Assembly (NCBI RefSeq): GCF_012221945.1
Contig: NZ_CP032549.1
Span: 2,356,001-2,420,000 of the forward strand
Length of the DNA stretch: 64,000 bases
Source: Glutamicibacter mishrai
GTDB lineage: Bacteria; Actinomycetota; Actinomycetes; Actinomycetales; Micrococcaceae
Direction: 5' to 3'
This document shows, piece after piece, positions 17,770 through 27,798 of this stretch. The notes beneath the pieces were generated by a model that saw only the letters and a program-made list of their open reading frames with translations, was not told the DNA's origin and did no database searches. The position numbers were made by a program, and so were the translations under genes. Numbering within the stretch: the first letter of the stretch is position 1; each line of letters begins with the position of its first letter.

Positions 17770-17947
17770 TTCGTTTAAAAAGGTGAACTGGACAAGTCAA
17801 AAAAGTGAAAAACGCTTGATTTCTTTCTCAGATGCTCACTAACTAGCGCCTCAATCGAATAGGCTAGCCGTTAGAGCCACTCCGATCAGAACGCGAGCTC
17901 CATCAATGCCAGATGGTAGCTATCGGTTCAAGAAGGAAGTACGACAA

Positions 17948-18442
17948 ATGCGAACACTGGTATTAAATGCAGGATACGAGCCCTTAGCCGTCGTGACTTT
18001 TCGACGAGCACTGGTAATGGTCATGGCCGATAAAGCGACCATCGTTCTCCAGGATGACGACTCGCCTGTTCGCAGCTCACACGGACAGTTACCCAGACCC
18101 ACTGTCATTGTCTTAAAACGCTATGTACGACGCCCCTACCGCGACATGCTTCATGTCACGCGTAGGGGCGTTTTGCGTCGAGACGCGTATACCTGCGCGT
18201 ACTGCGGGAAATCGGCGAATACGATCGACCACGTCATTCCGCGAAGCAGGGGAGGGAAGAACACGTGGGAGAACTTGGTGGCTGCTTGCCTGCACTGCAA
18301 CAGCAGGAAAGCCGACAAGATGCTCTCTCAGTTGGGCTGGCAGCTGCGGATCACGCCGCATCGCCCTCGGATGGGCGGACATCTGGTCTCCGGTCTTCAG
18401 CATATTGATGCCGCATGGGACGACTTCCTTCAAGCAAGCTGA
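17948..18442 (+). CDS. HNH endonuclease family protein
   Basis: The protein is 164 residues. It opens MRTLVLNAGYEPLAVV, the usual start of this actinobacterial HNH group. The HNH fold lies at about 85-135: CAYCGK and CLHCNSRK supply the structural zinc Cys pairs, and TIDHVIPRSRGG with NLVAACLHCN supplies the His/Asn/His catalytic residues. HNH domains cut or nick DNA with one metal ion; the natural target of this group is unknown. The start is the ATG at 17948 with AAGGAAG upstream; a 14-residue extension is possible but less like the family. Its neighbour is a convergent NUDIX gene. Confidence 0.88.
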   Translation: MRTLVLNAGYEPLAVVTFRRALVMVMADKATIVLQDDDSPVRSSHGQLPRPTVIVLKRYVRRPYRDMLHVTRRGVLRRDAYTCAYCGKSANTIDHVIPRSRGGKNTWENLVAACLHCNSRKADKMLSQLGWQLRITPHRPRMGGHLVSGLQHIDAAWDDFLQAS

Positions 18443-18483
18443 GCCTGGCACGCGGCAAGCGCATGAACCGGAGCCTGGGCCGG

Positions 18484-18894
18484 CTAATTCGCTGGTCGTT
18501 CGATCAGCATGGGCAGCACGTGATCTTTGAGCAATGGAGCCAGGTCCTCCCGTTGCAGGGCATCCTCAGGCGCGATCCATAGAAGCTCTTCAAGCTCGGC
18601 TAAGGGGGCCAGCACGCCATCGTAGTGCCCGGTGAAGATGGACGCGGTGATTACTGTGTCATCTTCGTTGGCCGCCGGCCCAACCCACTCGCCGTTGTAC
18701 GTGAGATCTTCGGCTGTGAACTGCAGCCCGAGTTCCTCATGAATTTCTCGAATAACAGTTTGTAACGGCGATTCGCCGAACTCCGGTTTTCCGCCGGGCT
18801 GCATGAACTTGGTTGTTCCACGTTTTCGCACAAGGAGGATTTCTCCTTGGTTGTTGATTAAACAGACCGCTGATATCGTCAAATTTTTCTTCAC
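18484..18894 (-). CDS. NUDIX hydrolase
   Basis: About 136 residues from a GTG at 18894. The NUDIX box is complete: GKPEFGE, seven residues, then REIHEELGL, whose Glu residues hold the metal ions. Enzymes of this family cut a nucleoside diphosphate linked to another group; the fold's N-terminal strand TISAVCLINNQGEILLVRKRG and QPGGK suggest an ADP-ribose or 8-oxo-nucleotide type but do not settle it. The start is unsure: no good ribosome site is seen, the open frame reaches 18957, and a leaderless mRNA is possible. It is convergent with the HNH gene and divergent from the ROK gene. Confidence 0.85.
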   Translation of the reverse strand: MKKNLTISAVCLINNQGEILLVRKRGTTKFMQPGGKPEFGESPLQTVIREIHEELGLQFTAEDLTYNGEWVGPAANEDDTVITASIFTGHYDGVLAPLAELEELLWIAPEDALQREDLAPLLKDHVLPMLIERPAN

Positions 18895-19080
18895 CAAAAC
18901 ACAATATCGCGTGTATCCATACGTTATAGGTGGTAACGTGCTTAATTGGATCTCCAACGTTTTTAGTTGTAGCTCGTGAGTGGTCGCCTACTCGCAGTAT
19001 TCAGACCACAGGCTCATGACTGCCAAAAATTTTGGAACAGGAAGATCGATCCATCTAATTTACGGAACAATGGAGCAATA

Positions 19081-20310
19081 ATGCGACGGGGTACAAATCT
19101 AGGCCGTTTGGGAGACTTCAACCAAGCTGTCATTCTCGAGTCGATTCGACGCGCGCCTGAGGGCATCAGCCGTGTAGAACTAGCCGGATCGACCGGTCTG
19201 TCGCCACAGACCATCTCAAACGTCGTTCGACGCCTGCTGGACGACGGCATCGTTCGAGAAGACCGCACAATTGTCTCCGGCCCAGGTAAGCCTCGCACCG
19301 TCTTGGAGCTTGAAGGCAACCGTTTGGTCTCCATTGGCATCCACCTTGACCCCAGTGTACTGAGCTTCGTCGCGATGAACCTTCGCGGCGAAGTGTTGCG
19401 CGAGCGTCGCATCGAAGTTCCTAACCTGGAAGTTGCAGCTGAGACGATTCAGCTCATGGCAACCACGGTGAAGGAACTCATCGCTGAAATCCGAATTCCG
19501 AAGAAGCACATCGTCGGCGTCGGCATTGCGGTGCCGGGCCCAGTGAACGTCGAAGACGGCGTTGTCCTCAACCCGCCACTGCTCGATGGCTGGGCAGATG
19601 TGGAATTGGTTAATCCTCTGCGCAAGCTCTTGCGCCTGCAGGTCATTATCGAAAAGGACACCATTGCCTCGGCAGTGGGCGAGTTGTGGCAGTCCAAGGA
19701 AGAGAAGAACAACGACTTCGTCTTCATCTACTGCGGACACGGCTTCGGAGCAGGCCTTGTCCTGAACAACGATGTCCACCATGGCGCCAGCAACAACGCC
19801 GGCGAAATCGGACACTACTCCACCGGCCACAAGTCGTTCACTTGCGAAGAATGCGGCGCCGATGACTGCCTTGCAGCTGGCACCTCATACGAATACATTT
19901 CGAACCAGGCCAAGGAACGCGGACTGGAACTGCCAACCTACGAAATCGTTGGTCCAGAGCAGCGCGCTGAAGGCATGAACCGCCTGTACGAGCTGGCACA
20001 CGAAGGCAACCAGGTCGCCAAGGAATTGGTCACCGAAACCATGATCATGGTCGCCGAAGTTGCTGGTCAGCTGGCCAACTCGCTCGACGTTCGCGAAGTT
20101 GTCTTCGGCGGACCGCAGTGGGACAAGGTCCGCGAATTGGTGGAGGACGAAGTCCGCGAAGCAACCGAGCGTCGCTTCGCTCTGCGCGGTGTGCACGAAA
20201 TTGAAACCCGCACTTCCGAACTACGCTCCAATGTCGGCGCCATCGGTGGCGCATGCGTAGTCATGGACGCTTCACTGTCGCCAAAGGCAACCGCACTGCT
20301 GCTTCGCTAA
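19081..20310 (+). CDS. ROK family transcriptional regulator (NagC/XylR-like)
   Basis: The protein is 409 residues. An N-terminal winged helix (about 1-75, with GISRVELAGSTGLSPQTISNVVRRL) is followed by a ROK sugar-kinase fold. Within it, VGVGIAVPGPV and the zinc site TCEECGADDC (about 260-270) after NNAGEIGHYS are visible. ROK repressors bind DNA and are released by a sugar or sugar phosphate; the sugar here is unknown. The start is the ATG at 19081 with GGAG 6 bases upstream, better than the longer frame from 18976. No sugar-use genes are adjacent, so a distant or global role is possible. A terminator hairpin follows. Confidence 0.92.
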   Translation: MRRGTNLGRLGDFNQAVILESIRRAPEGISRVELAGSTGLSPQTISNVVRRLLDDGIVREDRTIVSGPGKPRTVLELEGNRLVSIGIHLDPSVLSFVAMNLRGEVLRERRIEVPNLEVAAETIQLMATTVKELIAEIRIPKKHIVGVGIAVPGPVNVEDGVVLNPPLLDGWADVELVNPLRKLLRLQVIIEKDTIASAVGELWQSKEEKNNDFVFIYCGHGFGAGLVLNNDVHHGASNNAGEIGHYSTGHKSFTCEECGADDCLAAGTSYEYISNQAKERGLELPTYEIVGPEQRAEGMNRLYELAHEGNQVAKELVTETMIMVAEVAGQLANSLDVREVVFGGPQWDKVRELVEDEVREATERRFALRGVHEIETRTSELRSNVGAIGGACVVMDASLSPKATALLLR

Positions 20311-20325
20311 ATCGCTTAGCCAAGC

Positions 20326-20364
20326 CAAATAAGGGTACGTTCCTCGTGGACGTGCCCTTATTTG
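20326..20364. terminator. Hairpin terminator after the ROK gene
   Basis: CAAATAAGGGTACGT (20326-20340) pairs with ACGTGCCCTTATTTG (20350-20364) with one mismatch; the A/T outer stem gives a T-rich 3' side. Confidence 0.8.
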
Positions 20365-20404
20365 CTGCCATCAGCATGATGCGACAAAGCATGGAGATAA
20401 CAAA

Positions 20405-20443
20405 AGAGCTTTGCTTCCAGATAAATTCTGGGAGCAAAGCTCT
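20405..20443 (-). terminator. Terminator of tRNA-Arg
   Basis: The 17-base arms 20405-20421 and 20427-20443 pair with one mismatch around a 5-base loop. Read on the minus strand, the stem lies 6 bases after the tRNA and is followed by TTTTGTT. Confidence 0.85.
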
Positions 20444-20448
20444 GATTG

Positions 20449-20522
20449 TGCCCCTGGCCGGAATCGAACCGACGGCCTACCCTTTAGGAGAGGGTCGCTC
20501 TATCCTACTGAGCTACAGAGGC
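20449..20522 (-). tRNA. tRNA-Arg (anticodon CCT)
   Basis: On the minus strand, GCCTCTG pairs with CAGGGGC (one G-U). The D arm GCTC...GAGC, anticodon stem ACCCT/AGGGT with loop CTCCTAA (anticodon CCT) and T arm GGTTCGATTCC are all present; the discriminator is A and CCA is not encoded. It reads the rare codon AGG. Confidence 0.95.
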
Positions 20523-20587
20523 ATGGGCGTGAAAACACCAACAACACTATCCTACAAGGATGCTGTGGGTAAATTTCACGTGGCGAC

Positions 20588-21250
20588 CTAGTCAGTTCCC
20601 TCGCGGATGGCCAGCAACTTGCGCTTGAACCCGCGATTCGCACGGACGACTCCAAGCCCAAAAACAAGCCCAGCAGTGATAATCAGCAACGCCCAGCGGA
20701 TGGTCGTCAAAATGGAGGCGAGAAGCACTGCACCAGTACTGAGGTCATGGCTAAACAGGGCGTCGATGGCAAAATTTTCCCAAATATCGACAACGGCGAA
20801 GCCGATGGGAGCCATCCACGCTAGCCAACGCGTCTGGCGATTGGGAATCCACCGGATGAATAGCAGCATCGAGAAAACTGCTGTGAACATGGGGAAGAGG
20901 AAGCCCGCGGTCTTATGCAGGTAATTCAGCTGTCCTACTGCATCAGCATCCATTGCAGTGCGCAGCGCCTGGATATCGCCCATGGTGTAACCGAAAACGC
21001 GCTGGTCCGGCATTGTCAATGAATCGCTCAAGTCCTTCATCTGGACCATGGTGAGCAAGTGGTAGTAGGCGAAGAGCGCCAAGCAGACAACCAAACCGAC
21101 CGAGATGAGAAGCATGGGGTTTGATTTGTTTTCTTGAGAGCCAGGCTTAATTGTGGGGCGTGCTGCGCTAGCCTCCGCTGAAGCCGGCTCCTGCTCCCTG
21201 AATTGACTCGGCTTACGATACTCTTTAGTTTTTTTGACCTGCTTTGCCAT
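20588..21250 (-). CDS. Four-helix membrane protein, unknown function
   Basis: The protein is 220 residues from the ATG at 21250, which is preceded closely by GGAGAG; an ATG at 21259 is the alternative. A basic, Lys/Glu-rich N-terminus of about 45 residues is followed by helices at about 47-66, 117-136, 143-165 and 175-200, then a basic C-terminus. The loop between helices 1 and 2 (about 50 residues) should lie outside. I recognise no family and no catalytic motif. It is downstream of nothing on its strand and divergent from pcrA. Confidence 0.75.
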   Translation of the reverse strand: MAKQVKKTKEYRKPSQFREQEPASAEASAARPTIKPGSQENKSNPMLLISVGLVVCLALFAYYHLLTMVQMKDLSDSLTMPDQRVFGYTMGDIQALRTAMDADAVGQLNYLHKTAGFLFPMFTAVFSMLLFIRWIPNRQTRWLAWMAPIGFAVVDIWENFAIDALFSHDLSTGAVLLASILTTIRWALLIITAGLVFGLGVVRANRGFKRKLLAIREGTD

Positions 21251-21334
21251 ACTCTCCATTATGCCCGTGCTGCGGCCGGTACTTTTCTACAGGCACTGAA
21301 AAGTGTCCGCAGCGCCACGTAGACTGGCTACATC

Positions 21335-23710
21335 ATGGATTTTCTTTTTGATGATTTTGCTACCGACACCACTCCGCAGGTTATGCCCAGTGCAGAGGAC
21401 TTGCTGCTGGGCATGAACCCGCAGCAGGAAGAAGCCGTCCGCTATGCCGGCGGTCCGTTGCTGATTGTGGCCGGCGCGGGATCCGGAAAGACCCGTGTCC
21501 TTACGCACCGCATTGCCTACCTGCTGGCCACCGGTCGTGCACGGCCCCATGAGATTCTTGCTATTACCTTCACCAATAAGGCCGCAGCGGAAATGCGCGA
21601 GCGTGCATCCGAGCTCATCGGTGAAGAACAAGCTAAAAAAATGTGGATCTCCACTTTCCACTCCTCTTGCGTGCGCATTCTGCGTCGCGAAGCGGCGACG
21701 ATAGGCCTGAAGTCCAACTTCTCCATCTATGATTCGACCGATTCCCTTCGGCTGATCACCCTGGTGGCCAAGTCCCTGGAGATCGACCCGAAGCGCTTTA
21801 CTCCCAAGGCCATAGCGCACAAGATTTCTTCGTTGAAGAACGAACTCATCGACGATGAAGACTATGCTGCGACCATCAATACCAACGACCCGTTTTCACG
21901 CGCCGTTGCCGAGGTCTACCGGGGATACACCCGGCGGATGCGTTCGGCCAATGCGCTGGACTTCGACGATCTCATCGGCCAGGTCGTCTACATGTTCCGG
22001 GCATTCCCACGGGTTGCAGATAGCTACCGCCGCCGATTCCGCCACGTGCTGATCGACGAATACCAGGATACGAACCACGCACAGTACTCGCTGATCCGCG
22101 AGCTGACCGGGACCGAGGGGGAGACCACCCCGGGCGAACTGACGGTTGTGGGTGACTCGGACCAGTCGATCTATGCTTTCCGTGGCGCCGATATCCGCAA
22201 CATCATCGAATTCGAAAAGGACTACCCGAACGCGGCGACGATCAAGCTGGAGCAGAACTACCGCTCCACGCAGACGATCTTGTCTGCTGCCAACGAAGTT
22301 ATCAAGCGCAATCCGGACCGCAACGACAAGCGGTTGTGGACCGCTAGCGGCGATGGCGAACTGATCACCGGGTACGTCGGTGAATCCGAATCCGACGAAG
22401 CGCGGTGGATCGCCGAGGAGATCCTGCGGCTCAATGACGAGAACGATGTCCGGCCTGGCGATGTAGCGATTTTCTACCGCACCAATGCCCAGTCCCGCGC
22501 GCTGGAAGAGCAACTGATGCGCGTTGACCTCAAGTACCGTGTTGTGGGCGGTACCCGGTTCTACGATCGCAAGGAAATCAAGGACGCCTTGGCCTACCTG
22601 CGTGTTCTCGTGAATCCCGAAGACGACATCAACGTACGTCGAATCCTCAACGAACCCAAGCGCGGGATCGGCGACCGTGCCGAGGGCGCAGTCGCGGCGC
22701 TGGCGGACCGAGAACGCATTTCCTTCATGGAAGCCCTGCGCCGTTCGGACGAGGCTCCTGGCCTCGGTACCCGTGGCATCAAGATGACCGCCGCCTTTGT
22801 ATCGCTGATCGACGACCTGCAGACCGTCGCAGAAGGTTCCGGCCCGGCCGAGGCGCTGGAAGCGGTGCTGGAGCAAACCGGATATCTGGAGAACCTGCGC
22901 CTCTCCACCGACCCGCAGGATGAATCCCGTGTCGAGAACCTGGCCGAATTGGTCGCAGTGGTTCGCGACTTCGTCAACGAGGATCCTGAAAGCGGGCTCG
23001 CCGGCTTCTTGGAGCGGGTGGCCTTGGTGGCTGATGCTGATCAGATCCCTGAGGCTCCGAGCGATGATGAAGGCGCAGCCATGGCCGCGCAGGAAGGCAT
23101 GGTCACATTGATGACCCTGCATACCGCCAAGGGCTTGGAATTCCCCGTCGTCTTCCTCACCGGCATGGAACATGGTGTTTTCCCGCATCAGCGTTCGATG
23201 ACCGATGAGAAGGAACTGGCTGAGGAACGCCGTCTGGCCTATGTGGGCCTAACCCGCGCCCGGGAACGCCTGTATCTGACGCGCGCCGAACAGCGCAGCC
23301 TCTGGGGCCAAGCCCAGTACAACCCGGCCAGCCAGTTCTTGGAAGAGATTCCTGGCCAGCTCATTGACTGGAAGCGCGAAGGATCGGGTTCGATGGGCTT
23401 CGGCTTCGGTAACTCAGCGGTGAATTTCGCCACGAGCAGATATGAGCGCGGAAGCCATTGGGGTGCCGGCACTTCAAGCAGTGCGCCTCAGCGCGGGCAC
23501 AATGCCGCTCCGGTTTCCAAACAACGTGTGGTGCAAAACAAGGACATCACCATCCCGGAGGTCGGGCAATCGGTCAAGCATTCCGCCTTTGGCTTGGGAA
23601 CTGTTATTGCTTTGGAAGGCGCGGGGGACAAGACCGTGGCCAAGGTGCAGTTCCCGGATTCCGAAAAGCGGCTGCTGCTGCGATATGCGCCCCTTGAAAT
23701 CGTCGAATAG
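21335..23710 (+). CDS. pcrA: ATP-dependent DNA helicase PcrA/UvrD (UvrD1 type)
   Basis: The protein is 791 residues. This superfamily 1A helicase moves 3' to 5' and works in nucleotide-excision repair and rolling-circle replication. Motifs in order: Q motif LNPQQEEAV-like text near 28, Walker A AGAGSGKT (46-53), TFTNKAAAEM, Walker B LIDEYQDTN (about 242-250), GDSDQSIYAFRGA, LEQNYRST, TLHTAKGLEF and VGLTRARERLYL. The C-terminal 60 residues (VGQSVKHSAFGLGTVIALEG) form the Tudor-like domain that contacts RNA polymerase in PcrA. ATG at 21335; no clear ribosome site. It is divergent from the membrane protein gene. Confidence 0.95.
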   Translation: MDFLFDDFATDTTPQVMPSAEDLLLGMNPQQEEAVRYAGGPLLIVAGAGSGKTRVLTHRIAYLLATGRARPHEILAITFTNKAAAEMRERASELIGEEQAKKMWISTFHSSCVRILRREAATIGLKSNFSIYDSTDSLRLITLVAKSLEIDPKRFTPKAIAHKISSLKNELIDDEDYAATINTNDPFSRAVAEVYRGYTRRMRSANALDFDDLIGQVVYMFRAFPRVADSYRRRFRHVLIDEYQDTNHAQYSLIRELTGTEGETTPGELTVVGDSDQSIYAFRGADIRNIIEFEKDYPNAATIKLEQNYRSTQTILSAANEVIKRNPDRNDKRLWTASGDGELITGYVGESESDEARWIAEEILRLNDENDVRPGDVAIFYRTNAQSRALEEQLMRVDLKYRVVGGTRFYDRKEIKDALAYLRVLVNPEDDINVRRILNEPKRGIGDRAEGAVAALADRERISFMEALRRSDEAPGLGTRGIKMTAAFVSLIDDLQTVAEGSGPAEALEAVLEQTGYLENLRLSTDPQDESRVENLAELVAVVRDFVNEDPESGLAGFLERVALVADADQIPEAPSDDEGAAMAAQEGMVTLMTLHTAKGLEFPVVFLTGMEHGVFPHQRSMTDEKELAEERRLAYVGLTRARERLYLTRAEQRSLWGQAQYNPASQFLEEIPGQLIDWKREGSGSMGFGFGNSAVNFATSRYERGSHWGAGTSSSAPQRGHNAAPVSKQRVVQNKDITIPEVGQSVKHSAFGLGTVIALEGAGDKTVAKVQFPDSEKRLLLRYAPLEIVE

Positions 23711-23951
23711 TCAACCGAAAGGTCGAGTTTTCTTCGTCACATTTACTTGGTTCTTGGCGTAATTCCGCAGTTTCTCTACGTGTTGTAAAAGTGGGAACTT
23801 TGCGAAAGTCGGGATAGTCTGAGAGGTGCGCACGGGCTACGGCGCCTTATGACGTCCGTTTGTTGCGGTGCGCTCTCTTAGGTATGGCATGGATTTCGGT
23901 CTGTGGCCATGCCGCGAGTCAGCATGAACTTCGAACGAAGGACACAAACCC

Positions 23952-25124
23952 GTGGACCTGTATGAGTACCAGGCGCGCGATCTATTCGAGGCACACGGCG
24001 TTCCCGTGCTTGCCGGTATCGTCGCTTACACCCCGGAAGAAGCCAAGGCCGCAGCTGAGAAGATCGGCGGCGTTGTAGTAGTAAAGGCACAGGTCAAGGT
24101 CGGTGGCCGTGGCAAGGCTGGCGGCGTTAAGGTCGCTAAGACTGCCGATGAGGCTTTCGAGCACGCATCCGCCATTCTCGGTATGGACATCAAGGGCCAC
24201 ACCGTTAACAAGGTCATGATCGCCCAGGGCGCCGACATTGCCGAGGAGTTCTACTTCTCGGTACTGCTGGACCGCGCAAACCGCAACTACCTTGCAATGT
24301 GCTCGGTTGAAGGCGGCATGGAGATCGAGGTGCTCGCAGTTGAGCGCCCAGAGGCTTTGGCCAAGGTCGCAGTGGACCCAATCGTCGGCATCGACGCCGC
24401 GAAGGCCGCAGAAATCGTTGAGGCAGCTAACTTCCCAGAAGAACTGCGTACCAAGGTTGCCGAAACCATCCAGAAGCTCTGGGTTGTTTTCAAGGAAGAA
24501 GACGCAACCCTCGTTGAGGTCAACCCACTGGTGAAGACCGGCGCCGGCGACATCGTCGCACTTGACGGCAAGGTCTCCCTGGATGACAACGCTTCTGAGG
24601 TTCGCCACCCAGCTCACGAAGAGCTGGAAGACAAGGGCGCAGCCGATCCGCTGGAAGCCAAGGCAAAGGCCGCTGGCCTGAACTACGTGAAGCTGGACGG
24701 CGAAGTAGGCATCATCGGTAACGGTGCTGGCCTGGTTATGTCCACCCTGGACGTCGTTGCTTACGCTGGCGAGAACCACGGTTCGGTCAAGCCAGCTAAC
24801 TTCCTTGACATCGGTGGTGGAGCTTCGGCTGAGGTCATGGCTAACGGCCTTGACGTCATCCTGAACGACCCACAGGTCAAGTCGGTCTTCGTCAACGTCT
24901 TCGGTGGCATCACCGCATGTGACGCTGTCGCAAACGGCATCGTCGGCGCGCTGAACACCCTGGGTGACGCAGCGAACAAGCCACTGGTTGTCCGCCTGGA
25001 CGGCAACAACGTTGAAGAGGGTCGTGCCATCTTGGCCCAGGCCAACCACCCGTTGGTCACCCTGGCAGCAACCATGGATGAGGGCGCCGACAAGGCCGCC
25101 GAGCTCGCCAACGCAGCGAAGTAA
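23952..25124 (+). CDS. sucC: Succinyl-CoA synthetase (ADP-forming), beta subunit
   Basis: The protein is 390 residues. With SucD it converts succinyl-CoA to succinate and makes ATP in the TCA cycle. It opens [19 protein letters not shown], with the ATP-grasp elements [19 protein letters not shown], and the C-terminal CoA-ligase part has [12 protein letters not shown] and LDIGGGAS, ending in [12 protein letters not shown]. The start is the GTG at 23952 with AAGGACAC upstream. The leader of about 240 bases has no gene. sucD follows after 16 bases, in one operon. Confidence 0.97.
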   Translation: MDLYEYQARDLFEAHGVPVLAGIVAYTPEEAKAAAEKIGGVVVVKAQVKVGGRGKAGGVKVAKTADEAFEHASAILGMDIKGHTVNKVMIAQGADIAEEFYFSVLLDRANRNYLAMCSVEGGMEIEVLAVERPEALAKVAVDPIVGIDAAKAAEIVEAANFPEELRTKVAETIQKLWVVFKEEDATLVEVNPLVKTGAGDIVALDGKVSLDDNASEVRHPAHEELEDKGAADPLEAKAKAAGLNYVKLDGEVGIIGNGAGLVMSTLDVVAYAGENHGSVKPANFLDIGGGASAEVMANGLDVILNDPQVKSVFVNVFGGITACDAVANGIVGALNTLGDAANKPLVVRLDGNNVEEGRAILAQANHPLVTLAATMDEGADKAAELANAAK

Positions 25125-25140
25125 GAGGGATAAGCGAACA

Positions 25141-26043
25141 ATGAGCATTTACCTGAACAAGGACTCCAAGGTCATCGTCCAGGGCATCACCGGCGGCGAA
25201 GGCACCAAGCACACCGCCCTGATGCTCAAGGCTGGCACCAACATTGTTGGCGGCGTCAACGCCCGCAAGGCTGGCACCACCGTCACCCACGGCGACCAGG
25301 ACATCAAGGTCTACGGCACCGTGGCTGAGGCCAAGGCCGAGACCGGCGCCGACGTATCGATCGTCTTCGTGCCACCAAAGTTCACCAAGGACGCAGTTGT
25401 TGAGGCTATCGAGGCTGAAATCGGCCTCGTCGTAGTCATCACCGAAGGTGTTCCAGTACAGGACTCCGCTGAGTTCTGGGCTCTGGCACAGTCGAAGGTT
25501 GACGCCGACGGCAACCAGATCACCCGCATCATCGGCCCTAACTGCCCAGGCATCATCACCCCAGGTGAAGCGCTGGTTGGCATCACCCCGAACAACATCA
25601 CCGGCAAGGGCCCAATCGGCTTGGTTTCCAAGTCCGGCACCCTGACCTACCAGATGATGTACGAACTGCGCGATCTGGGCTTCTCGACCGCAATCGGCAT
25701 CGGCGGTGACCCAGTCATCGGCACCACCCACATCGACGCACTGGCTGCTTTCGAAGCTGACCCAGAGACCAAGGCCATCGTCATGATCGGTGAGATCGGT
25801 GGCGACGCTGAAGAGCGCGCAGCTGATTACATCAAGGCCAACGTCACCAAGCCAGTTGTTGGCTACGTAGCTGGCTTCACCGCTCCTGAGGGCAAGACCA
25901 TGGGCCACGCAGGCGCCATCGTTTCCGGCTCGGCTGGCACCGCCCAGGCCAAGAAGGAAGCACTGGAAGCTGCTGGCGTGAAGGTCGGCAAGACTCCTTC
26001 GGAGACTGCTGTACTGCTGCGCGAAGTTTTCGCAGCTCTCTAA
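25141..26043 (+). CDS. sucD: Succinyl-CoA synthetase (ADP-forming), alpha subunit
   Basis: The protein is 300 residues. The N-terminal CoA-binding domain has [15 protein letters not shown] and the substrate loop IGPNCPG. The phospho-histidine is His256 in GHAGAIV, and SKSGTLTY completes the pattern. It pairs with SucC to form the enzyme. The ATG at 25141 follows GAGGGATAAG. A stem-loop with TTTTT follows its stop by about 20 bases. Confidence 0.97.
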   Translation: MSIYLNKDSKVIVQGITGGEGTKHTALMLKAGTNIVGGVNARKAGTTVTHGDQDIKVYGTVAEAKAETGADVSIVFVPPKFTKDAVVEAIEAEIGLVVVITEGVPVQDSAEFWALAQSKVDADGNQITRIIGPNCPGIITPGEALVGITPNNITGKGPIGLVSKSGTLTYQMMYELRDLGFSTAIGIGGDPVIGTTHIDALAAFEADPETKAIVMIGEIGGDAEERAADYIKANVTKPVVGYVAGFTAPEGKTMGHAGAIVSGSAGTAQAKKEALEAAGVKVGKTPSETAVLLREVFAAL

Positions 26044-26060
26044 GCTAACGCTGAGCTAAA

Positions 26061-26099
26061 GTCATGCCCCGGATCTTCGGAACCGGGGCATGACTTTTT
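26061..26099 (+). terminator. Terminator of the sucCD operon
   Basis: GTCATGCCCCGG (26061-26072) pairs with CCGGGGCATGAC (26083-26094), followed by TTTTT (26095-26099). Confidence 0.93.
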
Positions 26100-26140
26100 C
26101 TACCTCCTCAACGACCGCCAGCGCTTGGCAGAGCGAAGCA

Positions 26141-26174
26141 AAGGGGAAGGCTGCCTATCGGCAGCCTTCCCCTT
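26141..26174. terminator. Second hairpin, probably the terminator of the leftward transporter gene
   Basis: AAGGGGAAGGCTGCC (26141-26155) pairs with GGCAGCCTTCCCCTT (26160-26174) around a 4-base loop. On the minus strand the 3' side leads into GCTTTGCTTCG, so the T run is weak. Confidence 0.75.
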
Positions 26175-26247
26175 TGGTATTCAGTTAGCGACGCTCAGAG
26201 CCATTGCGGACGGACCCGGTGTGGATGTGATGAGCGGCGGATCAGCC

Positions 26248-27798
26248 TTACGGCTGCGGGGTCATGTCCTTTCCAGTCTTACCCTGATCCGCAATCTCCT
26301 GCTGGTAGCTTTCTTCCAGCGCCGGAACCTGTTCGAAGAGCTCTTCAACGTCAAGGTCAGGATTCGCTTCCTGGGTCTTGACCAGTTCAATGGCTTCTTC
26401 CTCGGTGGCAACTGAAGGCAACGAGCCTGGCAACGGCTTGCGAGCGGATTCCTTCAGGAAGCACACCGCGATGAAGCCGGCTACCGAAGTACCCATCACC
26501 CAGAATGCTGGAGCCAGCGACGATGACGTCATGGTGACCAGGGCCTGCATGATGAACGGTGCGAAACCACCGAAGATCGCCACAGCGAAGTTGTAGGAAA
26601 TGCCCATGCCACCGTAGCGCGAAGCGGTCGGGAACAGCGCTGGCAGCGACGAGGCCAGGTTAGCCACGTAGAAGGTCACTGGGAAGGCCAGCAGAGCCAG
26701 GCCAACCAGCGTGGACCAGACGGCGCCATGCATCATGAACAAGAATGCAGGGATGGCCAAGACGATTGCGGAAACCGAACCGATGAACAACACCTTGCGG
26801 CGTCCGATGGTATCGGAGAGCTTGCCGCCCAGAGGGATGCACAAAGACATGCCTACGAGGATTGGCAGGGTCAGCAAATTGCCGTGGACCGGGTCGTAAT
26901 GAAGGGTTTCGGTCAGGTATGTCGGCATGTAGCTGGTCAAAGCGTAGCCAGCGGTGTTGGCCGCCGAAACCAGAACGAAGCCGGTCAGCAGCTCGCGCCA
27001 GTAGGACTTGACCAATGCGATGACGCCCTTAGGTGCATCAGGCGAATTCTTGGCATCCTCGCTGGCGCGGCTGGCTGCTTCCTGGGCCTCCTTGAACGCT
27101 GGAGTGTCCTCGATCTTGGAACGGAACCACAAGGCGATAACACCAAGCGGAAGCGCCACCAGGAACGGAATACGCCAGGCGAATCCTTCCATGACGTCTT
27201 CGGTCAAGGTCAGCTGCAGGATCGATACAAACGCTGCACCTACCGCGAAGCCCATGTAGGAACCGAGGTCCAGCAGGGAGGCGTAAAAACCGCGTCGCTT
27301 ATCGGGTGCGTACTCGGTAATGAACGTAGTAGCACCGGCGTACTCACCGCCGGTAGAGAACCCCTGAACCAGTTTCAAAACGACGAGCAGAATTGGTGCT
27401 GCTACGCCCCATACCGAGTAATCCGGAAGGATACCAATGCCAAAGGTTGCCAGAGCCATCATCAGCAAGGTGAAGACCAGGATCTTCTGGCGGCCAACGC
27501 GGTCGCCGAGCTGGCCAAGGATCACGCCACCCATAGGGCGCGCAACGAAGGTCACGGCAAAGACGCCGAGACTGAACAAAGTCTGAATTGCAGGGTCGAC
27601 GGTGTCCGGCATGAACAGCTTGCCGATGATGACTGCAAGGTAGCCGTAGACACCAACGTCGTACCATTCCATGAGGTTGCCGACGACAGTTCCGCCGATG
27701 GCCTTCTTCAGCATTGAGTCGTCAACGACGTTGACGTCTTCTACTTTCAGGCGGCGTTTTCTAAAGAACCGTTGTTTACGTGGATTTGCTGCTTCCAT
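26248..27798 (-). CDS. MFS transporter, metabolite:H+ symporter family (ProP-like)
   Basis: The protein is 516 residues with twelve predicted membrane helices. The MHS subfamily marks are present: GNLMEWYDVGVYGYLA in helix 1, then GGVILGQLGDRVGRQKIL between helices 2 and 3, and GFSTGGEYAGA. Relatives bring in proline, betaine, alpha-ketoglutarate, citrate or shikimate with protons; the best guess is an osmolyte carrier, but the substrate is not shown. There is a Glu/Asp-rich tail of about 50 residues. The ATG at 27798 has GAGGAG upstream. It is a single gene with a hairpin on its 3' side. Confidence 0.9.
   Translation of the reverse strand: MEAANPRKQRFFRKRRLKVEDVNVVDDSMLKKAIGGTVVGNLMEWYDVGVYGYLAVIIGKLFMPDTVDPAIQTLFSLGVFAVTFVARPMGGVILGQLGDRVGRQKILVFTLLMMALATFGIGILPDYSVWGVAAPILLVVLKLVQGFSTGGEYAGATTFITEYAPDKRRGFYASLLDLGSYMGFAVGAAFVSILQLTLTEDVMEGFAWRIPFLVALPLGVIALWFRSKIEDTPAFKEAQEAASRASEDAKNSPDAPKGVIALVKSYWRELLTGFVLVSAANTAGYALTSYMPTYLTETLHYDPVHGNLLTLPILVGMSLCIPLGGKLSDTIGRRKVLFIGSVSAIVLAIPAFLFMMHGAVWSTLVGLALLAFPVTFYVANLASSLPALFPTASRYGGMGISYNFAVAIFGGFAPFIMQALVTMTSSSLAPAFWVMGTSVAGFIAVCFLKESARKPLPGSLPSVATEEEAIELVKTQEANPDLDVEELFEQVPALEESYQQEIADQGKTGKDMTPQP

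Noticed and set aside
23982..25148. 388-codon antisense frame opposite sucC
   Set aside because: Shadow frame of a highly expressed gene; the real gene has all expected motifs.
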